Under the pieces are notes generated by a model. That model saw only the letters and a program-made list of their open reading frames with translations. It was not told the origin of the DNA and did no database searches. 7,147 nucleotides of DNA from JBGZFC01 sp041846575 (GTDB taxonomy: Bacteria; Bacteroidota; Bacteroidia; Bacteroidales; Dysgonomonadaceae). The translations under genes were made by a program, and so were the position numbers. How positions within the stretch are numbered: position 1 is the stretch's first letter; every line of letters starts with the position of its first letter. The stretch spans positions 1-7,147 of the forward strand of contig JBGZFC010000078.1 in assembly GCA_041846575.1 (NCBI GenBank), read 5' to 3'. Below are positions 1 through 5,050 of the stretch, piece by piece.

Positions 1-217
1 AATATGAGGAGTGAATACATTATCATTATTGTCCGATAGACATTTTATTTTTACTTTGAAATGATCTACAGTAAACGTTTTCGGTAATTATTCGAGATAA
101 ATGGCTTGGAATTTTTCTCCTATTCAGGCGATACAATATTATTTTATCGAACAGCAATAATACATTATAGTATTCTATCGTAGAGATTGATATTTTCTAC
201 ACTTTTTTGATATGTTT
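1..217. other. Region without a recognisable gene
   Basis: I see no supported gene here. Every frame is broken by stops except short runs at the left edge: a plus-strand frame open from base 1 to a TAG at 37-39, and a minus-strand ATG at 24-26 that runs out of the window. Either could be the end or start of a neighbouring gene, but too few codons are visible to judge. The stretch is AT-rich, with only weak self-complementarity (for example TATTATT near 130 against AATAATA near 155). Confidence 0.5.
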
Positions 218-257
218 AAAAAAGAAACGGCGACTATGTAAGAAAATAGTCACCGTT
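218..257 (-). terminator. Rho-independent terminator of the rlpA-like gene
   Basis: A 12-bp stem (226-237 with 246-257) encloses an 8-nt loop. Read on the minus strand it is followed at once by a T-rich tail (225 down to 218, TTCTTTTTT including the stem edge). One position in the stem is a G-U wobble in minus-strand RNA but would be a C-A mismatch in plus-strand RNA, so the hairpin is built for minus-strand transcripts. It lies 22 bp past the stop codon of the rlpA-like gene, where its terminator is expected. Confidence 0.85.
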
Positions 258-279
258 GTTTTATAAAGTTTCCTCAGAT

Positions 280-789
280 TTATAAAGTATTTGGGTTTCT
301 TAAAGGAATGGTTATTGCGTTTTTATCTATTCCCTTTGTTTTTAAGTCGTTGTAAATCTCTTTTTCCGTTTTTGTAGTAATAAGCAACTTATTGATATTA
401 TCAAAAGGTATAATATGTGGAATAAATTTACGAATTTTATCTAAAGGAGAAATTTCAACGGAAGCTATTCCCTGATGTATAATTCCCAACTCTTTGGCTG
501 CTGCATAAGATAGGTCAATCAATCTGTTTTTCGTATGAGGACCACGATCGTTTACCGTAACAACTATCGATTTATTGTTTTTGGGATTGGTTACTTGCAA
601 TTTGGTGCCGAATGGCAGAGTGCGATGTGCGCACGTTAAGCTGTCTTTGTTATATATTTCACCGCTTGACGTTTTTTTACCATGAAATCTGTTTGCGTAA
701 TAAGACGCTTTTCCGGTCGTTTGTGAGTAGGTGAATAATGTTAAGGTATTGATTATCAGCGATATTAATAATAGGAATATTCTTGGCAT
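280..789 (-). CDS. rlpA: RlpA-like septal ring lytic transglycosylase (secreted, no SPOR domain)
   Basis: The 169-residue product is a double-psi beta-barrel protein of the RlpA family, whose studied members cleave peptidoglycan glycan strands in the envelope. Family motifs appear in order: G-x-ASYYANRFHGKKTSSGE (26-44), LTCAHRTLPFGT (51-62), VNDRGPH (79-85), RLIDLSYAAAKELGI (89-103) and GIASVEI (107-113). E44, H55 and D81 have the spacing of the residues tied to catalysis in Pseudomonas RlpA, so the enzyme looks intact. Residues 1-23 form a signal peptide ending near YSQ, with no lipobox cysteine, so a secreted periplasmic protein is likely. The last ~55 residues are a short basic tail; the SPOR domain of many RlpA proteins is absent. 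I chose the ATG at 787-789 because the signal peptide begins there; the upstream ATG at 868-870 would add 27 unrelated residues across a promoter-like sequence and inverted repeat. It may have its own promoter or be read from the fimbrillin gene upstream. Confidence 0.88.
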   Translation of the reverse strand: MPRIFLLLISLIINTLTLFTYSQTTGKASYYANRFHGKKTSSGEIYNKDSLTCAHRTLPFGTKLQVTNPKNNKSIVVTVNDRGPHTKNRLIDLSYAAAKELGIIHQGIASVEISPLDKIRKFIPHIIPFDNINKLLITTKTEKEIYNDLKTKGIDKNAITIPLRNPNTL

Positions 790-817
790 ATTACTGTATT
801 TTAAAAATTTCAACGCA

Positions 818-849
818 CAAAGAAAATAAGAATTTTGCAAATAAACAAA
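818..849 (-). promoter_or_regulatory. Candidate promoter of the rlpA-like gene
   Basis: On the minus strand TTTG (846-849) lies 20 nt from TTTCTTTG (818-825), which differs from the Bacteroidetes -7 consensus TAnnTTTG at one fixed position. Transcription would begin near 812, giving a leader of about 20-25 nt before the ATG at 789. That fits the short start chosen for the gene. The call is tentative because the sequence is AT-rich and such motifs arise by chance; the -33 box and spacer also coincide with the inverted repeat at 826-857. Confidence 0.4.
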
Positions 850-857
850 ATTCTTAT
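818..857 (-). terminator. Perfect 12-bp inverted repeat: possible fimbrillin terminator or operator
   Basis: ATAAGAATTTTG (826-837) and CAAAATTCTTAT (846-857) are exact reverse complements around an 8-nt loop. In minus-strand RNA the hairpin starts 34 nt past the fimbrillin stop codon and is followed by a T-rich tail (TTTCTTTG), as in a weak intrinsic terminator; the stem holds only two G-C pairs. The same repeat covers the -33 box and spacer of the candidate rlpA promoter, so it could instead be an operator. The sequence cannot separate these readings. Confidence 0.45.
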
Positions 858-890
858 CCAAATCATGCAAAAACTCATCCCGATATATTG

Positions 891-2183
891 TTACGGATAC
901 TCTACTCCGTCAATAAATGCTCTATCGGTATTTTTTAAACCAACCAATCCGTAGTAGTTGCTGATATCGCCTCTAAGCATGATTTCCTTGCCCAAATTTT
1001 GTGGATTATCTTGTAAATTAAGTATGTCTCTGATTGTTCCACTTGGCAATTGCACCGGAAATGTCTTTTTAGGCTCTGTCTCTGTAGGTGTTAGTGCAAG
1101 AGCGATATTTGATGTAGATGTTACTTCGGTAGCATTGTTTACAAATGATGTATATGAAGTACTTGTGTAGTATCCAACAACATATCCTTTAACCCACATA
1201 TCTTTTTGATCTAAAAATATAGGAGCTTCAGTTACGGAAAGAGGATTATCAAATTCTCCGGTGGACGTTATACTGCCTGGATCGTTACCTGGTATTATTG
1301 CGATATCTTCTTCTGTTACTTCATTCCAGCTTGCTATAGAGCTACTGCTTACAGTCGCTTGTACACCCGAAGGATTGATTACTATATTAAAGGTGTATTT
1401 TGTTCCTTTATCAAATGATGAAATATTGGCATTTGAACCTAAGTCGTAAATATAAGTTTCCCCTGCTATAATGAGAACCAAAGTCCTTCCAATTAGATTT
1501 GACATTGGTATTAAAATGGCTTCGGCAAACTTTCCGTCGGAAGAAATCTTGAAAAACAAATCTCCAATTTCCGTAGGAGCAGATAAACTTCCGTCAGATA
1601 GCAAAAATTGAGTTTTCAATGAAGCGTTTGTTATCTTTATTGTTATATCACTTAAATCGGCAGTTGGATTTTCGGGGGTGATATTTAGAACAACTTTCGA
1701 CATCTGATGTGAGAAATTCAAATTTACATTTGGGTTTGCAGAGTTTAAACCGATAGCATTATTAGAATATAAAAGGTCTAAAGCACTCTGGTTATTCTGA
1801 TTTGTTACATCTACAGGATAAGCGTAGTTTGAGATATTTTTTTTGTATGGAAAATAGGCAATGAAATCCACATTTGAACCGTTAAACGGAAATAAAATAT
1901 CTTCATCAGGATTGGCTGCGGTAAATGTAGAGCCTCCCGTAGTTACATATTTGATATTATCAGCTAAAATACCTACATTTAAGTTAGTATTTTCTTTTTT
2001 CATATACATTCCTATGGAGTCGCCGTTTTCCCAAGCGTCACCGGTCATTCTGCTGTTATTTACATTTGTAATAATGGCATTGATATTAGCAGGTCTTGAA
2101 CCTAAACTTTTATCAATAATCTCACCTTCGCAGGAAATCAGAAAGAGAGAAATGAACAAAAATAGTAAATCCTTTGTTTTCAT
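891..2183 (-). CDS. Fimbrillin-family lipoprotein with C-terminal DUF6359-like domain
   Basis: A 430-residue predicted outer-membrane or surface lipoprotein. Residues 1-18 are a lipoprotein signal ending in the lipobox LISC, with C18 as lipidation site; acidic residues just after it (E19, E21) could favour surface export, which is inference. Residues ~30-290 look like the fimbrillin/Mfa-like fold: W-E-N-G-D-S-I-G-M-Y at 51-60, DFIAYFPY at 106-113, FSHQMSKVVLNI at 157-168, a KYTFNI strand at 262-267 and a closing I-A-S-W at 283-286. Residues ~308-425 resemble DUF6359, an OB-like domain found in Bacteroidetes surface proteins: GEFDNPLSVTEA, MWVKGYVVGYY (329-339), FPVQLPSGTIRDILNL (375-390), DNPQNLGKEIMLRGDI and YYGLVGLKN. 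Fimbrillins form pili or act as surface adhesins or anchors; the ligand is unknown here. No pilus assembly or regulator genes are nearby, so it is probably a stand-alone fimbrillin-like lipoprotein. A good minus-strand promoter lies just upstream. Confidence 0.82.
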   Translation of the reverse strand: MKTKDLLFLFISLFLISCEGEIIDKSLGSRPANINAIITNVNNSRMTGDAWENGDSIGMYMKKENTNLNVGILADNIKYVTTGGSTFTAANPDEDILFPFNGSNVDFIAYFPYKKNISNYAYPVDVTNQNNQSALDLLYSNNAIGLNSANPNVNLNFSHQMSKVVLNITPENPTADLSDITIKITNASLKTQFLLSDGSLSAPTEIGDLFFKISSDGKFAEAILIPMSNLIGRTLVLIIAGETYIYDLGSNANISSFDKGTKYTFNIVINPSGVQATVSSSSIASWNEVTEEDIAIIPGNDPGSITSTGEFDNPLSVTEAPIFLDQKDMWVKGYVVGYYTSTSYTSFVNNATEVTSTSNIALALTPTETEPKKTFPVQLPSGTIRDILNLQDNPQNLGKEIMLRGDISNYYGLVGLKNTDRAFIDGVEYP

Positions 2184-2226
2184 AATTATGGTATTTTTAA
2201 GTTGTTATTGTTTGTGCTATTAGATG

Positions 2227-2257
2227 CAAATATAAGCAAAAAAATACAAAAAACAAA
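2227..2257 (-). promoter_or_regulatory. Bacteroidetes-type promoter of the fimbrillin-like gene
   Basis: On the minus strand TTTG (2254-2257), a 19-nt spacer and TATATTTG (2227-2234) match the Bacteroidetes consensus TTTG-N19-21-TAnnTTTG. Transcription would start near 2220, about 37 nt before the ATG at 2183. The leader is A/T-rich and has no Shine-Dalgarno motif. Confidence 0.75.
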
Positions 2258-2362
2258 TAAAAGGTGAGAAAATAACTAAAAAATAAAAATTGATGTAAAA
2301 TAAATCAAAGTTAATTCGTGAAAAATAATTTGTAAAAACCAAGTTTAATATAGCTAATTAGG

Positions 2363-2392
2363 TATTCCATTACTCAAAATTCACTATCTTTG
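2363..2392 (+). promoter_or_regulatory. Bacteroidetes-type promoter of ffh
   Basis: TATCTTTG at 2385-2392 is an exact match to the Bacteroidetes -7 element TAnnTTTG. The -33 box is poor: the best-spaced candidate is TATT at 2363-2366. Transcription would start near 2398, giving a leader of about 24 nt before the ATG at 2422, again without a Shine-Dalgarno motif. With the fimbrillin promoter it makes a divergent pair; the roughly 105 AT-rich bases between them show no clear operator. Confidence 0.65.
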
Positions 2393-2421
2393 CAATATTA
2401 TAATTATAATGATATAAAACT

Positions 2422-3753
2422 ATGTTTCAAAATTTAAGTGACAGATTAGAAAGATCGTTCAAAATATTAAAAGGTGAAGGTAAAATCACCGAAATTAATG
2501 TTGCCGAAACATTAAAAGAGGTTAGAAGAGCACTGCTCGATGCCGACGTTAACTACAAAACGGCAAAAGAGTTCACCGAAAATGTAAAAGAAAAAGCATT
2601 AGGACAAGATGTGCTTACCGCCGTTAAACCTGAACAACTGATGGTGAAGATTGTTCACGACGAATTAGCTGCTCTTATGGGTGGAACAGCGGAGGATATA
2701 AATATAAAAGGCTCTCCTGCCGTAATATTGATGTCAGGGTTACAAGGTTCGGGAAAAACAACTTTCTCAGGCAAACTTGCAAATATGCTGAAGTCGAAAC
2801 GAGGCAAAAATCCACTTCTTGTAGCGGGTGACGTATATCGTCCTGCAGCTATAGAACAGTTGAAAATTCTTGGTCAGCAGATAGGTGTATCGGTTTATTC
2901 CGAAGATGAAAACAAAAATCCTGTAAAAATAGCTCAAAACGCTCTTAAGTATGCCAAAGAGTATGGTAAAGATTTGGTTATTATCGACACCGCCGGTCGT
3001 TTGGCTATTGATGAGGATATGATGAATGAAATTACAGCGATAAAAGAGGCTGTAAATCCACAAGAGATTTTGTTCGTTGTTGATGCCATGACCGGACAAG
3101 ACGCCGTGAACACTGCTAAAGAGTTTAACGATCGTCTTGACTTCAATGGAGTCGTTTTAACAAAATTAGATGGAGATACTCGTGGCGGTGCAGCTCTGTC
3201 TATTCGCTCGGTGGTATCTAAACCGATTAAATTTGTTGGTACGGGAGAAAAATTGGATGCAATTGATGTGTTCCATCCCGAACGTATGGCTGACAGAATT
3301 CTTGGTATGGGTGATATTGTATCACTTGTTGAGAAAGCTCAAGAACACTACGATGAAGAAGAAGCACGCAAGCTTCAGAAAAAAATCGCCAAAAATCAAT
3401 TTGATTTCAACGACTTTATCGCTCAAATTCATCAGATTAAGAAAATGGGTAATCTGAAAGACCTGGCATCTATGATTCCGGGTGTAGGTAAGCAGATAAA
3501 AGACCTCGATATTGATGATGATGCATTTAAAGGTATTGAGGCAATAATATATTCAATGACACCACAAGAACGCACAAATCCTGAAATTCTTAACGGAAGT
3601 CGGAGGGCACGTATCGCAAAAGGTAGCGGGACTAATGTGCAGGAGGTGAATAAGTTGATTAAACAGTTTGATGAAACAAGAAAGATGATGCGTTTGATGA
3701 CCTCAGGTGGAGCAAAAGCCGTATTAAGAGGAGCCGGAAAGCGTAAACGTTAA
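2422..3753 (+). CDS. ffh: Signal recognition particle protein Ffh (SRP54)
   Basis: The 443-residue protein is the GTPase of the bacterial signal recognition particle. With SRP RNA it binds signal sequences on ribosomes and delivers them to FtsY at the inner membrane. The N-terminal four-helix bundle spans about 1-90. The NG GTPase domain has P-loop GLQGSGKTT (106-114), the SRP-specific DVYRPAA (137-143), DTAGR (189-193), TKLDGDTRGG (247-256) and the closing GTGEK (273-277). The M domain follows from about 300: FDFNDFIAQIHQIKKMG (327-343), the MIPG segment of the flexible finger loop (351-354), and the SRP-RNA-binding helix GSRRARIAKGSGTNVQEVNK (392-411). The basic tail ends GKRKR. Length and all key residues are normal. 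No SRP RNA gene or ftsY is in view. The start fits the conserved N-terminus and the promoter just upstream. folD follows after 64 nt, so the two are probably one transcript. Confidence 0.98.
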   Translation: MFQNLSDRLERSFKILKGEGKITEINVAETLKEVRRALLDADVNYKTAKEFTENVKEKALGQDVLTAVKPEQLMVKIVHDELAALMGGTAEDINIKGSPAVILMSGLQGSGKTTFSGKLANMLKSKRGKNPLLVAGDVYRPAAIEQLKILGQQIGVSVYSEDENKNPVKIAQNALKYAKEYGKDLVIIDTAGRLAIDEDMMNEITAIKEAVNPQEILFVVDAMTGQDAVNTAKEFNDRLDFNGVVLTKLDGDTRGGAALSIRSVVSKPIKFVGTGEKLDAIDVFHPERMADRILGMGDIVSLVEKAQEHYDEEEARKLQKKIAKNQFDFNDFIAQIHQIKKMGNLKDLASMIPGVGKQIKDLDIDDDAFKGIEAIIYSMTPQERTNPEILNGSRRARIAKGSGTNVQEVNKLIKQFDETRKMMRLMTSGGAKAVLRGAGKRKR

Positions 3754-3817
3754 TTGATTCATCTTTCTTTGAAAAACATATTTAAAAATCACAACAATTA
3801 AAAAGTAAAACAAAATA

Positions 3818-4693
3818 ATGAACATAATAGACGGAAAGTCAATTGCCAAACAGATAAAAGAAGAGATAGCCTTGGCAGTTGTTAAAAGAAAAAATGAAGG
3901 CAAAAAAGTACCGCACTTAGCCGCTATATTGGTCGGACATGATGGCGGAAGTGAGGCATATATGGCTAATAAAGTGAAATCGTGCGAAGAAGTAGGTTTT
4001 AAATCTTCGCTTCACAGGTTTGAAGGAGATGTAACGGAAGATACTTTATTGGCACGAATTAAAGAAATTAATGAAGATGCCGATGTAGATGGTTTAATAA
4101 TTCAGTTGCCACTTCCCAAGCATGTGTCGGAACACAAAATTCTGGAAGCTGTAGATTACAACAAAGATGTGGATGGATTTCATCCAACAAACGTAGGTCG
4201 TTTGTCGCTCGGAATGCCGGGATTATTACCGGCAACGGCGTCAGGAATTATAGAACTTATACGACGTTATAATATCGAAACGGAAGGTAAACATTGCGTT
4301 GTACTCGGCAGAAGTAATATTGTAGGAAAACCTGTAGCGCAACTTTTAATGCGGAAAGGCTATCCGGGCAATAGCACTGTAACGATATGCCACAGTCATA
4401 CAGCCAATATAAAGGAAATTTGTTTACAGGCAGATATTATTGTTGCTGCATTAGGAATGCCTGAGTTTGTGAAAGCCGATATGGTAAAAGATGGAGCTGT
4501 AGTAATTGATGTTGGTACTACTCGAGTAAAAGATGAAGGCACTAAGTCGGGATTCAGACTTGTAGGCGATGTGGCATTTGATGAAGTTGCACCAAAAACT
4601 TCCTATATTTCACCTGTTCCGGGTGGAGTAGGACCTATGACTATAGTTGCTTTGATGCAGAATACCTTGTGGGCAACATCAAAGAAAGATTGA
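3818..4693 (+). CDS. folD: Bifunctional methylenetetrahydrofolate dehydrogenase / methenyltetrahydrofolate cyclohydrolase FolD
   Basis: The 291-residue cytosolic enzyme interconverts 5,10-methylene-, 5,10-methenyl- and 10-formyl-tetrahydrofolate, supplying one-carbon units for purines and formyl-Met-tRNA. The substrate site is S45-x-x-Y48-x-x-x-K52 with K52 as catalytic lysine; Q96 in GLIIQLPLP and D119 in KDVDGFHP complete the active site. All three sit at a constant offset of two from E. coli K54, Q98 and D121. The Rossmann cofactor region shows GRSNIVGKP (164-172), CHSHT (191-195) and DVGTTRV (231-237); the C-terminal PGGVGPMT signature is at 268-275. Length is normal and no key residue is missing. 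The 64-nt gap after ffh holds no hairpin and no convincing promoter (only a TTTCTTTG-like sequence near 3765), so co-transcription with ffh is likely. No strong terminator follows directly; a weak candidate lies about 230 nt downstream. Confidence 0.98.
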   Translation: MNIIDGKSIAKQIKEEIALAVVKRKNEGKKVPHLAAILVGHDGGSEAYMANKVKSCEEVGFKSSLHRFEGDVTEDTLLARIKEINEDADVDGLIIQLPLPKHVSEHKILEAVDYNKDVDGFHPTNVGRLSLGMPGLLPATASGIIELIRRYNIETEGKHCVVLGRSNIVGKPVAQLLMRKGYPGNSTVTICHSHTANIKEICLQADIIVAALGMPEFVKADMVKDGAVVIDVGTTRVKDEGTKSGFRLVGDVAFDEVAPKTSYISPVPGGVGPMTIVALMQNTLWATSKKD

Positions 4694-4740
4694 ACTTGAA
4701 TTGCTTGCAACAGTATCAAAAGTAAAGCACATCTCTATGT

Positions 4741-4779
4741 TGTCATACTGAATAGAGCTTTTAGCGAAATGAAGTATCT
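4741..4779 (+). repeat. Intergenic repeat, copy A (interrupted)
   Basis: ATACTGAA (4745-4752) and CGAAATGAAGTATCT (4765-4779) match the reverse complement of copy B at 20 of 23 positions, apart from a 12-nt insertion (4753-4764) between the halves. Copy A also keeps a TGTC lead-in (4741-4744). From memory, short repeats of this type (TGTCAT-CTGAA-CGAAG-TGAAG-ATCT) are scattered between genes in many Bacteroidetes genomes; that recollection could not be checked here. Confidence 0.6.
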
Positions 4780-4794
4780 GTTTTTTTTAGATGC

Positions 4795-4868
4795 AAGGCA
4801 CAAGAGCCAAGACTTAAGACATTTTTATAATATTTCTTGCAAAAGCTGACAGCCAAAAGCTAAGAGCA
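4795..4868 (+). repeat. Two patches of degenerate 7-bp tandem repeat
   Basis: Patch one reads in exact heptads AAGGCAC, AAGAGCC, AAGACTT, AAGACAT (4795-4822). Patch two reads AAAAGCT, GACAGCC, AAAAGCT, AAGAGCA (4841-4868). Most units are purine-rich with A or AA first and a C at position five to seven. The patches are separated by 18 AT-rich bases and lie wholly between the two inverted repeat copies. No coding frame runs through them. Confidence 0.5.
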
Positions 4869-4872
4869 AGAT

Positions 4873-4895
4873 AGATTCTTCACTTCGTTCAGAAT
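4873..4895 (-). repeat. Intergenic repeat, copy B (inverted)
   Basis: Read on the minus strand this is ATTCTGAA followed directly by CGAAGTGAAGAATCT, the uninterrupted form of copy A and in opposite orientation, with 93 nt between the copies. Its ends (ATTCT at 4875-4879, AGAAT at 4891-4895) are complementary, so each copy can fold a small hairpin. It is followed by a second AGAAT-like piece (TTCGCAGAATCG, 4895-4906) instead of the TGAC seen at the matching edge of copy A. Confidence 0.6.
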
Positions 4896-4921
4896 TCGCA
4901 GAATCGCCCTTAGCCAATGAC

Positions 4922-4947
4922 AAAAACTAACGAATGTTGGTTTTTTG
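4922..4947 (+). terminator. Weak terminator-like hairpin downstream of folD
   Basis: CTAAC (4927-4931) pairs with GTTGG (4936-4940) around a GAAT loop, extended by A5 against T5, and followed by a run of six T. One pair is U-G in plus-strand RNA and would be an A-C mismatch on the other strand, which favours the plus direction. The core stem is short, and it lies about 230 nt past folD, so termination efficiency is doubtful. Confidence 0.4.
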
Positions 4948-5008
4948 AGACACAGCCCCGGGCATTTATAACTTAATTTATATCTTAATAGCATATAATA
5001 TTTCATCC

Positions 5009-5030
5009 GGACTAATTTTTATATTAGTTC
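5009..5030 (+). other. Small hairpin in the leader of the amidohydrolase gene
   Basis: GGACTAAT (5009-5016) can pair with ATTAGTTC (5023-5030) across a 6-nt loop, with one G-U pair in plus-strand RNA. It ends 20 nt before the ATG at 5051. It could be a leader structure or a protein-binding palindrome, or chance in an AT-rich stretch. Confidence 0.25.
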
Positions 5031-5050
5031 AAACCCATAAAAACATAATT

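Larger units (their letters stand above)
4694..5050. other. 357-nt intergenic region with repeats between folD and the amidohydrolase gene
   Basis: No open frame here looks like a gene. From left to right it holds a small palindrome TTGCTTGCAA (4701-4710), an interrupted repeat copy (4741-4779), a T8 run (4781-4788), two 7-bp-periodic patches (4795-4822 and 4841-4868), an inverted repeat copy (4873-4895), a terminator-like hairpin (4922-4946), a short GC-rich patch around 4955-4963, and an AT-rich leader with a small hairpin (5009-5030) before the amidohydrolase start. No good TAnnTTTG promoter is visible; TATCTTAA at 4981-4988 is a poor match. Confidence 0.7.

Noticed and set aside
1..39. 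Open plus-strand frame at the left edge (ending TAG at 37-39) and a minus-strand ATG at 24-26 leaving the window
   Set aside because: Only 8-12 codons are visible, with no motif, so neither can be supported as part of a gene.
790..870. Upstream extension of the rlpA-like gene to the ATG at 868-870
   Set aside because: It would put 27 residues before a clear signal peptide and run through a perfect inverted repeat and a promoter-like sequence; the ATG at 787-789 explains the protein better.
958..2223. Plus-strand open frames at 958-1170, 1261-1449 and 1861-2223
   Set aside because: They lie antisense to the fimbrillin gene and show no recognisable domain; the minus-strand frame has a lipobox and family motifs.
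2767..3457. Other-frame open frames inside ffh
   Set aside because: They overlap the fully conserved Ffh frame and encode no recognisable motif.
4741..4895. A complete insertion sequence or CRISPR array between folD and the amidohydrolase gene
   Set aside because: There is no transposase frame, the repeats are inverted and not regularly spaced, and only two copies are present.
4955..4963. CCCGGG-containing GC-rich patch as part of a conserved repeat or RNA hairpin
   Set aside because: Only a few bases pair locally and no second arm with a convincing stem could be found.
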